Of a stretch of 64,000 nucleotides of DNA, positions 54,514 to 63,990 are shown piece by piece. The stretch spans positions 208,667 to 272,666 of the forward strand of contig JAKAQO010000002.1 in NCBI GenBank assembly GCA_021822495.1. The letters are read 5' to 3'. The stretch's first letter is position 1. Every line of letters starts with the position of its first letter. The stretch is from a bacterium (GTDB lineage: Bacteria; Elusimicrobiota; Elusimicrobia; UBA1565; UBA9628). The notes below the pieces were generated by a model that saw only the letters and a list, made by a program, of their open reading frames with translations, had not been told where the DNA came from and did no database searches. A program made the translations under genes and the position numbers.

Positions 54514-55824
54514 TTACGACCGGCCCACGCCGCAATAGGTAAATCCCAAGGAACGCATTTTTTGGGGCTCGTAGAGATTGCGCCCATCAAGAATCAAAGG
54601 GTTTTTAAGAAGGCTAAAGACCCGCTTAAAATCCAGGTTCTTAAATTCCGGCCATTCCGTAACGACGGCGACGGCATCAACCCCTTGAAGGCATTGGTAA
54701 ACATCCTTGCACAAAGTGACTCCCTTCATCTGCGGCCAGGAAGCGGCCCGCTCAAGCGCCACAGGATCAGTGGCCCGAATCTTGACTCCGCGATCTTTAA
54801 GGTGAAGAGCGATATCCAAACTGGGCGCAAAGCGCATATCATCAGTATTGGGTTTAAACGCAAGCCCCAACATCGCGACGGTTTTCCCCTCTAGGTTCCA
54901 AAGATGCTCTTCCAATTTTCTCATAATCCAGGTCTTTTGAAATTCGTTGACCTCTTTAACCGCCTTGAGCATTTGAAAGTCATAGCCTTTTTTTCGCGCG
55001 ATCCAGTAAAAAGCTTCCAAGTCTTTCGGGAAGCAAAATCCGCCAAAGCCCACGCCGGCGTTAAAAAACATGGGACCGATTCGGCGGTCAAGGCCCATAC
55101 CCTTGGCAACCAGGGCCACATCAGCGCCCACTTTCTCGCACAAAATGGAAACCGCGTTGATATAAGAAATCTTCATCGCCAAGAAGGAATTAGATGCGTG
55201 TTTGATGAGTTCCGCGCTTTTGACATCAGTCACAAGAACGGTCGAGCGCAGGGGTTCATAAACTTTTCGCATCACTTTCTCCGCTCTAGGAGAAGACACT
55301 CCCAAGACAACCCGATCAGGATTCATAAAATCTTTAACGGCAGAGCCTTCGCTTAAAAACTCCGGGTTTGAGACGACGTCAAATTCCAGCCCTTTTTTAA
55401 CCAGGCGAGACACGGTCTTATACACCCACTCTCCGGTCTCAACCGGGACCGTCGATTTATCCACGATCACGGCATAAGCGGATAAATTCTTGGCCACTTC
55501 CGCCGCGACAGTTTCAACCGCGGACAAATCCGCCGAGCCGTCTTCCCGTGGAGGAGTGCCGACCGCGATAAAAACGACTTCCACGGGAGAATTTTTGATG
55601 CGCATTCCTTCTTTAATGGAAGACGCAAAAGAAAGTCTTTTATGGCGGGCATTTTTGGCGAATATCGCCTCTAACCCCGGCTCGTGAATGGGAACTTTTC
55701 CCGCTTTCAAAGCGGCCACTTTTTTCTTGTCCGAATCAACGCAGATGACCTCATGGCCAATTTCAGCCAAACACGAACCCGTCACGAGTCCCACATAACC
55801 GCAACCCACTACGCAAATTTTCAT
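54514..55824 (-). CDS. ugd: UDP-glucose 6-dehydrogenase
   Basis: Makes UDP-glucuronate for envelope polysaccharide. 436 residues from the ATG at 55824 with an AAGGAG site. NAD loop VGCGYVGLVTGSCLAE, catalytic Cys in GFGGFCFPKDLEAF, VVSNPEFLSEGSAVKDF and LAFKPNTDDMRFAPS are all conserved. The frame opens upstream but lacks similarity there. Confidence 0.95.
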   Translation of the reverse strand: MKICVVGCGYVGLVTGSCLAEIGHEVICVDSDKKKVAALKAGKVPIHEPGLEAIFAKNARHKRLSFASSIKEGMRIKNSPVEVVFIAVGTPPREDGSADLSAVETVAAEVAKNLSAYAVIVDKSTVPVETGEWVYKTVSRLVKKGLEFDVVSNPEFLSEGSAVKDFMNPDRVVLGVSSPRAEKVMRKVYEPLRSTVLVTDVKSAELIKHASNSFLAMKISYINAVSILCEKVGADVALVAKGMGLDRRIGPMFFNAGVGFGGFCFPKDLEAFYWIARKKGYDFQMLKAVKEVNEFQKTWIMRKLEEHLWNLEGKTVAMLGLAFKPNTDDMRFAPSLDIALHLKDRGVKIRATDPVALERAASWPQMKGVTLCKDVYQCLQGVDAVAVVTEWPEFKNLDFKRVFSLLKNPLILDGRNLYEPQKMRSLGFTYCGVGRS

Positions 55825-56017
55825 AATTTCTTTCTCCTTAAAAATTCTTAAAACCTCGACCAAAACATTTTATCAAATTTTAAATTTTTCGATTTTTTAA
55901 AATCGGCGAGCAAAGATAATTCGTTGATTGTCCCCAAAGACACAAGAATCACGGCCAAAATCTCCACAAGTAGGAAACAGGCCCAGAAATGTTAAAATAC
56001 ACTGACGTTAATTTTAC

Positions 56018-56091
56018 GGCGCGTTCGTCTAGCGGCCCAGGACGCTGCCCTCTCAAGGCAGAGATCACGGGTTCAAATCCCGTACGCGCCA
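56018..56091 (+). tRNA. tRNA-Glu (CTC)
   Basis: 74 bases, no encoded CCA. Acceptor GGCGCGT/ACGCGCC with discriminator A, anticodon stem CTGCC/GGCAG and loop CTCTCAA giving anticodon CTC; T-arm CGGGTTCAAATCCCG. A TAAAAT box at 55993-55998 may be its -10. Confidence 0.95.
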
Positions 56092-56116
56092 GATTTAAGC
56101 CGTAAAAAAATCAACT

Positions 56117-58456
56117 ATGCCGCGGCGCCATTTTTATTTTCTCTTTTTTATCATTCTTTTCTCTATTCTTGCCGGCTCCTGGACTCTTCGTCGCCTCCTC
56201 ATCGGCCTTCCCGACATTCGCACCCTTGAAAATTATACGCCTCCCCTGACGACCAAAATTTTTGACGTGAACGGAAAAACCATCGCCAGTTTCTCCATCC
56301 AAAGACGCACGCTTCTAACCCTCAACAAAATTCCCGTGGACATTCAAAACGCGGTCATCGCGGTCGAAGACGATCAATTCTTCCATCACTGGGGCATTTC
56401 TCCCAAGGGAATTATCCGTTCAGCCCTCATCGATCTTTTGCACGCCCGCGTCGTTCAAGGAGCTTCCACAATCACCCAGCAGCTGGCCAAGCAAGTTTTT
56501 CTCACTCCCCAAAGAACTATCTCCCGAAAAATTCGAGAGATACTGCTTGCCATTCAAATCGAACGCAATTTTTCAAAAGAAGAAATTCTTCAGCTTTATT
56601 TAAACCAAATTTATTTCGGAGAAGGGGCCTACGGCGTCGGCTCGGCCGCAAAAATTTATTTTGGGAAAGACGTTTCCGATCTCACTCTTCCCGACTGCGC
56701 GCTCTTGGCAGGCCTCATTCGTTCGCCCCGCGGCAATTCTCCCTTTCGGCATCCTAACCGCTCTAAAAGGCGGCGCGCGGTAGTTTTAGAAAGAATGTTT
56801 GAGCAAGGGATGATCACGGAAAAAGAAAAAGAAGACGCCAATAACGCGCCCATTCCTACCTCGCGCCCGGTGGGACCTGGAACTATGGCGCCTTTTTTTG
56901 TCGAACATATCCGGCAACGCCTGGAACAGGAATACGGCACCAACGCCGTCTGGAGAGGCGGGCTCAAAGTTTACACGACTTTAAATTTAGACATGCAGAA
57001 AATTGCCGAGCAAGCGATGGAAAAGCATCTCGCCGCCTTTGACGAAGCGGCGGCCAAAAGGCGGGAAGAAAAAGACGCGGAACTCGCCAAACAGGGAATC
57101 ACGGCTTCCACCGCGACACTGGGCCCAATTCAAGGCGCTTTTATTTTACAAGACGTTAAGACCGGCGCCATTCGGGCCATGATCGGCGGTCGGGGAAACT
57201 CAGTTTTCAACCGCGCCACTCAAGCCCGAAGGCAACCAGGCTCGACATTTAAACCTTTCGTTTGGGCGGCCGCTTTAAACTCGGGAATGACTCCCTCGAC
57301 TCTCATCAACGACAGTCCCGTCGCTTATTATTACGATGGGCGGGATTGGCGACTTTTGGAAGGCGCCACCGATCAGTACTCAATTAACCTCGCGACCCAA
57401 CCTTTCGCCAGCTCGCCTGATTTTAAAATTTGGGTTCCCAACGATTTTGACAGTAAGTTCTTTGGCATCATTACGCTCAGGCGCGCGCTGGAAGAATCTC
57501 GCAATGTCGTCTCTATTAAGCTCATTATGCGAATTGGGGCTCCCCTGGTCGTCAGTCTCGCCCATAAAGCGGGAATTTATTCGCATCTGGATGCCGTTCC
57601 TTCTTTAGGCCTGGGCTCTTCGGTGGTCAGCCCCCTTGAAATGGCCAACGCTTTCGGCACCTTCGCCAACGGCGGCATCCATGTCGTTCCCTACACCATC
57701 GAAAAAGTCGAGGACCGCAACGGACGGATTCTTGAAGAACACGTTCCCATCGAAAAATCCGCCATGTCTCCGCAACTGGCTTATTTGATTACTTATCTCC
57801 TTGAAGGCGTCGTTCAACATGGAACCGGAAGATATGCCCGCAGGCTTTTGCGCCCGGCAGCGGGAAAAACCGGAACGACCAACGACAATAAAGATCTTTG
57901 GTTTGTCGGCTTTACTCCGGGTTTAGTCGCCGCCGCCTGGATGGGTTATGATGATTTCACTTCTCTTGGGCGGCCTTCCGACATCACCGGAGGCTCGACA
58001 GTCGTCCCGTGGTGGACGGAAATCATGTCTCAAATTTTGAAAGGGACCCCCAAGGATGATTTTACCCCGCCCGATAAGATCGTTTTTCGTCCTATCGATA
58101 AGGTCAGCGGTTTTTTAGCCTTGCCTAGTTGTCCGCGCGGAAATATATTTTTAGAGGCCTATTTCCAAAACACGGAACCAACGACCTACTGTCCGCTCGA
58201 CCATAATCAGCCGCTTCCTCCCCAACTCGCCCAACTCTTGGAAAACCAGAAAAAATTAGAATTAGAAGCGGAAAGCGAGGGAACAAATATTCCCAATTCC
58301 TCAACCTCAACCGCCCAGGCGCCTTCGCCTCTTGCCCTTCCGGGAAGCGCCCAGCCAGCGATATCCTCAGAAACTAACGTCAACGCTGAACCCCCCAAAA
58401 ACTCACAGCCGGAAAATGACAACGGGGAAGATTCGACGCCCTTTATTCTACAGTAG
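56117..58456 (+). CDS. mrcA: Class A penicillin-binding protein, PBP1A family
   Basis: Bifunctional cell-wall polymerase, 779 residues. One N-terminal membrane helix. Transglycosylase: VEDDQFFHHWGIS with the catalytic Glu, QGASTITQQLAKQ, RKIREILLAIQIE. Transpeptidase: active Ser in QPGSTFKPF, ESRNVVSIK, KTGTTNDNKDLWFVGF. The last ~70 residues are Pro/Ser/Asn-rich. Begins 25 bases after tRNA-Glu with no clear ribosome site. Confidence 0.95.
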   Translation: MPRRHFYFLFFIILFSILAGSWTLRRLLIGLPDIRTLENYTPPLTTKIFDVNGKTIASFSIQRRTLLTLNKIPVDIQNAVIAVEDDQFFHHWGISPKGIIRSALIDLLHARVVQGASTITQQLAKQVFLTPQRTISRKIREILLAIQIERNFSKEEILQLYLNQIYFGEGAYGVGSAAKIYFGKDVSDLTLPDCALLAGLIRSPRGNSPFRHPNRSKRRRAVVLERMFEQGMITEKEKEDANNAPIPTSRPVGPGTMAPFFVEHIRQRLEQEYGTNAVWRGGLKVYTTLNLDMQKIAEQAMEKHLAAFDEAAAKRREEKDAELAKQGITASTATLGPIQGAFILQDVKTGAIRAMIGGRGNSVFNRATQARRQPGSTFKPFVWAAALNSGMTPSTLINDSPVAYYYDGRDWRLLEGATDQYSINLATQPFASSPDFKIWVPNDFDSKFFGIITLRRALEESRNVVSIKLIMRIGAPLVVSLAHKAGIYSHLDAVPSLGLGSSVVSPLEMANAFGTFANGGIHVVPYTIEKVEDRNGRILEEHVPIEKSAMSPQLAYLITYLLEGVVQHGTGRYARRLLRPAAGKTGTTNDNKDLWFVGFTPGLVAAAWMGYDDFTSLGRPSDITGGSTVVPWWTEIMSQILKGTPKDDFTPPDKIVFRPIDKVSGFLALPSCPRGNIFLEAYFQNTEPTTYCPLDHNQPLPPQLAQLLENQKKLELEAESEGTNIPNSSTSTAQAPSPLALPGSAQPAISSETNVNAEPPKNSQPENDNGEDSTPFILQ

Positions 58457-58468
58457 CTTTAAGGGAAA

Positions 58469-59827
58469 TTAGGCCACCATCAGGGAGGCGACGCGGAAAG
58501 TCGGGGAACCCGTGCTTCCATAAAAAGTGAGGTCCGAACCAATGGCGTCAATTCCGCCGAGAATATCGAGAATATTTCCGGAAATCATCGCATTTTTGAC
58601 GGCATGGGTGACGCGCCCGCCCTCGACCGCCAAGCCCGAGGCTCCCACGGAAAACTCTCCAGAAATGGGATCCGCCATGTGCATTCCCATGACTTCGATT
58701 AAAACCAGCCCGCGAGAAGTTTGGGAGATAATTTCGTCATAAGAAAGCTTCCCCGGCTTTAAATAAAAATTAGAAGAAGACGGGCTTGGAAGCCCCTTGA
58801 AAGACCCGCGGGAAGCGGATCCATTGGAAAGGCGGCCTTCTTTTTTGGCGGTATAAAAATCATAGAAGTATTCTTTTAATATTCCACCCTCAATCATGGT
58901 TTTAGGCTGAGTGGGAAGGCCCTCGTCGTCATAAAGAGAACTCCCAAGACCGGCCTCCATCCAAGGATCGTCGATCAAGGAAACCTGTCCCGCGGCGACC
59001 TTAGCCCCCAATTTCCCGGCAAGCAAAGATTTCCCCCGTTGAATTTGATCGGCGCATAAGAGGTCAGAGATAATTTCAAGAAACTCAACCGCCACCATGG
59101 GCGGAAAAATCACGGAGCGAGCCGACGTCGAAATTTTTTTCGATCCCAAAAGGCATACTCCCCGTTCCGCCGCCTCCCGGCCAATTTTCTGAAAATCCAA
59201 GGCCTCTTTTCCGCGCAAGGATTGAAAAGCCGATCCTATCTGCACCTCGGAAGAATCTTTAGCCATCACTGAAAGCCCCGCGCTCACCGAGGTTCCCGAC
59301 TCATACGCCGAAACGCCCAGGGTATTTTCAATGGCGACTTCCGACTCCATCTCACCGTAACCTGCGCGCAAAGCGGAAACGACCCGGGGCGTCTTTAAAG
59401 CCGTCTGTTGCATCGCCTCCAAGCGCGGAAACAAAACATCCCAGTCTTCCTTAAAAAGAGAATGGTCTTTGAGAGTTTTCATCCACGCCCCGTTTTCCTT
59501 GGAAAGAACCGGCTCAGGAAACCCCTTATGATTGTCTTGTTCAAGATACGGAGTATGCGCCAAAGCCTGGGCGTACAATTCCTTAATTGCGTCGATAGAA
59601 ATCTTAGACGCCGAGGAAAAGCCAATGCGCCCGTCTTTAAACACACGCAATCCCACGCCTTCCGATGAGTCATACTGAATGCCGTTGAGTTTCCCTTCTC
59701 TAAATTCCGCTCCCCGCTCTTTAGCGCGAGAAATATAAATTTCAATCTCGGTCCCTTTCGGACGATTTTTTTTAATCCACTCTAGGCCCTCTTGAGCGAC
59801 ATCTTTCAAAGATTTTTGCGATTCCAT
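58469..59827 (-). CDS. TldE/PmbA-like metalloprotease homologue
   Basis: 452 residues from the ATG at 59827. REGKLNGIQYDSSEGVGLRVF, in parts, GLPTQPKTMIEGGILKEYFYD and MGMHMADPISGEFSVGASGLAVEGG.VTHAVKNAMISGN match the PmbA/TldE family. It lacks the HExxxH of TldD, as expected for the E subunit, and no TldD is in the window. The heterodimer processes peptides such as modified peptide natural products. Convergent to PBP1A with 12 bases between. Confidence 0.88.
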   Translation of the reverse strand: MESQKSLKDVAQEGLEWIKKNRPKGTEIEIYISRAKERGAEFREGKLNGIQYDSSEGVGLRVFKDGRIGFSSASKISIDAIKELYAQALAHTPYLEQDNHKGFPEPVLSKENGAWMKTLKDHSLFKEDWDVLFPRLEAMQQTALKTPRVVSALRAGYGEMESEVAIENTLGVSAYESGTSVSAGLSVMAKDSSEVQIGSAFQSLRGKEALDFQKIGREAAERGVCLLGSKKISTSARSVIFPPMVAVEFLEIISDLLCADQIQRGKSLLAGKLGAKVAAGQVSLIDDPWMEAGLGSSLYDDEGLPTQPKTMIEGGILKEYFYDFYTAKKEGRLSNGSASRGSFKGLPSPSSSNFYLKPGKLSYDEIISQTSRGLVLIEVMGMHMADPISGEFSVGASGLAVEGGRVTHAVKNAMISGNILDILGGIDAIGSDLTFYGSTGSPTFRVASLMVA

Positions 59828-59828
59828 G

Positions 59829-60038
59829 TTAACCTCTCCACCCGACATAAAGAAAAAACAAAGCGAGGAGGAGAAAAAAAACTCCCCATTTTTTGCGCTC
59901 AAGATTAAGATAGGCGTCGTTTAATACCGTCTCTCTCAAAAATGAATTAAAACGACTGATGATGTCCGGTCGGTAAAGATGCCCCAGGCCCAATCCCAGG
60001 AAAACCAACCCCACCGCCAAATCAAGCAAAGATTTCAT
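59829..60038 (-). CDS. Small membrane protein of unknown function
   Basis: 69 residues from the ATG at 60038, one base after the pth stop region. Two hydrophobic helices (LLDLAVGLVFLGLGLGHLY and GVFFLLLALFFLYVGW) with RPDIISRFN between. Ends directly before tldE. Similar small proteins occur next to pth in other genomes, but no role is known. Confidence 0.65.
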   Translation of the reverse strand: MKSLLDLAVGLVFLGLGLGHLYRPDIISRFNSFLRETVLNDAYLNLERKKWGVFFLLLALFFLYVGWRG

Positions 60039-60039
60039 T

Positions 60040-60603
60040 TTAATCGCTCGGGGCGTTGTAGCAAGACATCGCTTTGGCAAAATTTTCATGAACCGCGCAA
60101 AGAGCCGCCTCTTTCGCCGAGGAAATCATTTTTTCAAGCGCGAGACGTTCTTCTTTTCTGAAAACTCCCAAAACAAAGGACGCGCCGTCAATTTCCGGAG
60201 GACGCGGGCCGATTCCAAGACGGAGCCGCGGAATATTCTCCGTGTTTAACTCCCCAGATACAGATTTCATGCCGTTATGCCCGCCGGAAGAGCCTTGTTC
60301 CCGCAGACGAATTTGACCCAGGGGAAGAGACAGATCGTCAAAACAAACCAAGACTTCCGAAGGCGGGATTTTATAGAAGCGTAAAAGAGGCGCGACAAAA
60401 CGCCCGGACTCATTCATATAGGTCAAGGGTTTGGCCAAAATAAAGTCGGGCATGACCAGATACTCCCCAAGACCGCCGGGCCAGGACTTCCAAGAAGCGC
60501 CGTCAGAAAGCGCATCAGCCAGCATGAAACCGGCATTGTGGCGAGTTAAAGCATAGCGCGCCCCTGGATTTCCAAGGCCGACTATCACGCGCACGCCAGA
60601 CAA
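60040..60603 (-). CDS. pth: Peptidyl-tRNA hydrolase
   Basis: Recycles peptidyl-tRNA, 187 residues. GLGNPGARYALTRHNAGF with catalytic His, LAKPLTYMNESG and LVCFDDLSLPLGQIRLREQGSSGGHNG are the family sites. The frame starts with TTG at 60603; GTG at 60594 is another choice. Part of glmU-prs-rplY-pth. Confidence 0.95.
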   Translation of the reverse strand: MSGVRVIVGLGNPGARYALTRHNAGFMLADALSDGASWKSWPGGLGEYLVMPDFILAKPLTYMNESGRFVAPLLRFYKIPPSEVLVCFDDLSLPLGQIRLREQGSSGGHNGMKSVSGELNTENIPRLRLGIGPRPPEIDGASFVLGVFRKEERLALEKMISSAKEAALCAVHENFAKAMSCYNAPSD

Positions 60604-60611
60604 TTTTTTGC

Positions 60612-61376
60612 CTACTTCTTGTCCGGTTGCTTACCTTTTTCAGGCGCTTTAGCCGCAGCCGCCTTTGCGTCGCCGCCAGCCGCCGGAGCCTTGGCATCCT
60701 TGGCCAGTTTGCCTTCCTCGTCTTTCTTACCCTTGGTCGAACTGCTTTCAGGCTCCGCCGCGGTACCTGCCGCCGCAACAACCTCAGCCGCGACCGCCGG
60801 GGCCGCCGCCGCTTCTTCCTTGAAGGTCGAAACATGAACGACACGGTGTTCGGGGTTATCCAAGACCTCGACATCGGAGGGCACTTTCAAATCCTTAACC
60901 GATAAGTGCTGGTTGATTTCCAAAGACGACACATCCACTTCGATAGACGCCGGGATATGCGTTGGAAGAGCGCGGATGGACAAAAAGCGAAGCTCATGCT
61001 GGAGAATTCCGCCGGAATTTTTAACCCCGGAGGCTTCTCCGATGATATGGAGAGGAACTTTCGCCTCGATTTTTCTCGTCAGGGAAATTCTCTGAAAATC
61101 CGCGTGAATCGGGCGTTCGCTGACTGGATGGCGCTGTAAATCTTTTAAGATCACGGTCTCGGTTCCATTGCCATCAATTTTTAAATGGATGACGGCGTTG
61201 AGTCCGCCTTTCTTGCGAGTCGCCAATAAATTGCGCTCATCAAGAGAAACTGAAAAAGGAGGTTTTCCTTCTCCATAAATAACGGCGGGGATATTAAAAC
61301 TTCCGCGCAAGCCCGAAAGCTCTTTTTTCGTCGATTTTCCGTCTCGTTTGATTGCAACCAATTCTAATTCTTCCAT
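60612..61376 (-). CDS. rplY: Ribosomal protein bL25 (Ctc form)
   Basis: 254 residues. Domain 1 binds 5S rRNA (SLDERNLLATRKKGG...VILKDLQRHPVSERPIHADFQRI in separate pieces); domain 2 is the TL5/Ctc extension (VPLHIIGEASGVKNSGG, LEINQHLSVKDL). A Lys/Ala/Gly-rich disordered tail of about 50 residues follows (AAAKAPEKGKQPDKK). ATG at 61376. Confidence 0.95.
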   Translation of the reverse strand: MEELELVAIKRDGKSTKKELSGLRGSFNIPAVIYGEGKPPFSVSLDERNLLATRKKGGLNAVIHLKIDGNGTETVILKDLQRHPVSERPIHADFQRISLTRKIEAKVPLHIIGEASGVKNSGGILQHELRFLSIRALPTHIPASIEVDVSSLEINQHLSVKDLKVPSDVEVLDNPEHRVVHVSTFKEEAAAAPAVAAEVVAAAGTAAEPESSSTKGKKDEEGKLAKDAKAPAAGGDAKAAAAKAPEKGKQPDKK

Positions 61377-61405
61377 ATTTAACCCCTCTACCTTCTATCC
61401 TTATA

Positions 61406-62398
61406 TTATATAAAAAGAGCGCTGATAGATTCTCCTTTATAATTTCTGGCGATCGCTTCTCCCATTAAGGGCGCGATGGATAAAATTTTGATTTTATCTG
61501 ATAGCATACCCGTGAAAGGAATCGAATCAGTCAAAATCAATTCCTCAAGCATGGACTTTTTAATCAGATCGTGGGCCTCGCCGGACAAAACTCCGTGGAC
61601 GCACGCGGCATAAACTTTCAAAGCCCCCTCGGATTTGAGCCTTTCGGCCACCTTCACCAAGGTCCCGCCCGTGTCAATCATGTCATCTAAAATAATCGCG
61701 TTCTTTTTATTAATGTCGCCGATGATATTATAAACCGAAGCCTCATTGGGGCGCGGGCGGCGTTTATCCACGATGACCAATTGCGCCGAAAGCCTTTTGG
61801 CGAAAGCCCGGGCCCGCTCAACCCCCCCAACATCCGGGCTCACGACAACCAAGTTTTTAATATTTTTTTTGGCTATATAATCGAGGAAAATCGGGGCAGC
61901 AAAAAGGTGATCGACGGGAATATCAAAAAAGCCCTGAATTTGGGCCGCGTGCAAATCCATGGTGATGACGCGGTTGGCTCCTGCAGTTGTAATCAAATTA
62001 GCCACCAACTTGGAAGAAATCGGAACGCGAGGAGAAGTCTTCCGATCGGCGCGGGCATAGCCGAAATAAGGAATGACCGCCGTAATTCTTCCAGCAGAGG
62101 CCCGGCGCAAAGCGTCAATCATGATTAAAAGTTCCAGTAAATTCTCGTTGACCGGGCGACAGGTAGGCTGAACAACATAACAATCCACCCCGCGAACATT
62201 CTCATTGATTTGGAGGTTGATTTCGCCATCGGCAAAACGCGAAACGGAGGCGTTGCCACAGGAAAGACCCAGATAGCGGCAAATGGCCTCGGCCAAAGGA
62301 GGATTGGAGTTTCCCGAGAAAATCTTAATTCCGACAAAATTTTTAGACGGACCCAAGCGTTGATGATGATGTTTTTGCCTATTAATTGGAATATCCAT
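61406..62398 (-). CDS. prs: Ribose-phosphate pyrophosphokinase
   Basis: Makes PRPP, about 330 residues from ATG 62398 (ATG 62413 also possible). DGEINLQINENVRG, VVSPDVGGVERARAFA and the PRPP loop DDMIDTGGTLVKVAE are typical. It carries an ~24-residue N-terminal extension with HHH ahead of the usual KIFSGN start, not seen in E. coli Prs. Next to glmU, feeding nucleotide and histidine synthesis. Confidence 0.93.
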   Translation of the reverse strand: MDIPINRQKHHHQRLGPSKNFVGIKIFSGNSNPPLAEAICRYLGLSCGNASVSRFADGEINLQINENVRGVDCYVVQPTCRPVNENLLELLIMIDALRRASAGRITAVIPYFGYARADRKTSPRVPISSKLVANLITTAGANRVITMDLHAAQIQGFFDIPVDHLFAAPIFLDYIAKKNIKNLVVVSPDVGGVERARAFAKRLSAQLVIVDKRRPRPNEASVYNIIGDINKKNAIILDDMIDTGGTLVKVAERLKSEGALKVYAACVHGVLSGEAHDLIKKSMLEELILTDSIPFTGMLSDKIKILSIAPLMGEAIARNYKGESISALFI

Positions 62399-62420
62399 AG
62401 TGACTTTATCCATGCGTAGT

Positions 62421-63836
62421 TTATACCTTATTGACTTGCCGCGCCCGCGCAAAGGCCTTAGCCTTGGCCGGAACATCCTCGGTAATCGTCGATCCCGCAG
62501 CAATAAGAGCTTGACGCCCGACCTTGACCGGAGCGACCAAATTCACGTTGGAGCCGACAAACGCGCCAGTTTCAATGACTGTCTGATTTTTCTTTTTTCC
62601 ATCGAAGTTGCAAGTAATCGTGCCCGCGCCGACATTGACGTTGTCTCCAATTTCCGCATCCCCGATATAGCTGAGATGACTGACCTTTGATCCCGTTCCA
62701 ATACGGGAAGCCTTCACCTCGCTGAAATTGCCAATCCGAACCTTGGGGCCAATCACGGAACCTGGGCGGATATGGGAAAAGGGCCCGATCTCGCTTCTGT
62801 CCATTAAACGGCAGGAATCCAACCGCGACATTTCGATTTCGCATTCTGCGCCGATTTCCACGTTGGAAAGTTTTGAGAAAGCACCAATTCGAGTTTTTTT
62901 CCCAATTTTACTTTTTCCCGCGATCATCACAAAGGGCTCAATGATTACGTCACGGGCGATATCCACGTCGCAATCAACATGAACCGAGGCTGGATCTTTA
63001 ACCGTAACCCCAGATAACATCAAACGCTCTAAAATCCGGCGATTCATGATGCGCTCCGCTGCCGCTAATTGAACCCGCGTATTCACCCCTAGAGCCTCTT
63101 CGGAATTAGGAGTCAAATGCACGCCAATTCGCCCGCCCTTAGAACGGAGAATTTCAAGAATATCGGTCAAGAAATGCTCTTTTTTCTCGCCCTTAGCTCC
63201 AATCTCCTTGAGACCCTCAACGAGCGCGTTGACCTCAAAGATATAGGAACCGGAATTAATTTCATTGATTGCGGCTTCCTTGGGAGTCGCCAGCGTCTCT
63301 TCAACGATTTTAAGGACTTCACCCAGCGGACTCCGGATGACCCGCCCATAACCTTTCGGGTTTGAAACCTTGGCGCTTAGAAGGGTCGCTAAATTATTGT
63401 GCGCCTGATGATTTTGAATCAGGGAATAAAGGCTTTCGTAGGTAAGGAGAGGAGTATCCGCGCAGAGAACCACGACAGACTTAAATTTTTTCAGAAACGG
63501 CAAAGATTCCAAGACCGCATTTCCGCTCCCCAAAAGTTTTTTCTGAATAATAAATTGAGGCGGTTTTGAAATAGAACATTCCTTAAACATCTCTTGGGCG
63601 GATTTTTTGACGATTTCCACCTGATGGCCTATGACGACCCCAATTGAAGCGGGCTTTAAAGCCAAAGCGACACGCAAAACATGAAAAAGCATCGGCCGTC
63701 CGCAGATGGGATGAAGAACTTTCGGAAGTTCGGACTCCATTCTGGTTCCGCTTCCCGCGGCTAAAATCAAAACCGCGATCTGGGAATTTTTAACGGGTTT
63801 GACGGGAATATCGTTGCGGCCATAGATGAAAGCCAT
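62421..63836 (-). CDS. glmU: Bifunctional GlmU (GlcNAc-1-P uridyltransferase / GlcN-1-P acetyltransferase)
   Basis: 471 residues. Uridyltransferase: LILAAGSGTRMESELPKVLHPI and VVLCADTPLL. Left-handed helix acetyltransferase with hexapeptides (SVIGPKVRIGNFSEVKASRIG, AEIGDNVNVGAGTITCNFDG, in parts). A 17-residue extension precedes the usual start. ATG 63836 has GAGGAGG. Supplies UDP-GlcNAc for peptidoglycan and LPS. Confidence 0.95.
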   Translation of the reverse strand: MAFIYGRNDIPVKPVKNSQIAVLILAAGSGTRMESELPKVLHPICGRPMLFHVLRVALALKPASIGVVIGHQVEIVKKSAQEMFKECSISKPPQFIIQKKLLGSGNAVLESLPFLKKFKSVVVLCADTPLLTYESLYSLIQNHQAHNNLATLLSAKVSNPKGYGRVIRSPLGEVLKIVEETLATPKEAAINEINSGSYIFEVNALVEGLKEIGAKGEKKEHFLTDILEILRSKGGRIGVHLTPNSEEALGVNTRVQLAAAERIMNRRILERLMLSGVTVKDPASVHVDCDVDIARDVIIEPFVMIAGKSKIGKKTRIGAFSKLSNVEIGAECEIEMSRLDSCRLMDRSEIGPFSHIRPGSVIGPKVRIGNFSEVKASRIGTGSKVSHLSYIGDAEIGDNVNVGAGTITCNFDGKKKNQTVIETGAFVGSNVNLVAPVKVGRQALIAAGSTITEDVPAKAKAFARARQVNKV

Positions 63837-63859
63837 TAAGCCTCCTCGGTAAAACCGCG

Positions 63860-63930
63860 CTCCCAGGCCTGGGCTCGAACCAGGAATAACGGATTCAAAG
63901 TCCGCTGTGATACCATTTCACCACCTGGGA
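63860..63930 (-). tRNA. tRNA-Gln (TTG)
   Basis: 71 bases including discriminator G, no encoded CCA. Acceptor TCCCAGG/CCTGGGA, anticodon stem GCGGA/TCCGT (last pair A-T), loop CTTTGAA giving TTG, T-loop TTCGAGC. Heads the glmU-prs-rplY-pth unit. Confidence 0.95.
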
Positions 63931-63962
63931 ATAAATCGCAATTTTCATAATAATTTCCATCT

Positions 63963-63990
63963 ATTTTAGCAAATGCATCGGCTTCGGCAA
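63963..63990 (-). promoter_or_regulatory. Promoter of tRNA-Gln and the glmU operon
   Basis: Minus strand TTGCCG (63985-63990), 16-base spacer, TAAAAT (63963-63968). Predicted start near 63956, 26 bases before the tRNA. Confidence 0.65.

Noticed and set aside
60515-60874. Arg-rich 119-residue frame
   Set aside because: Shadow of the Ala/Lys-rich tail of bL25 in another frame.
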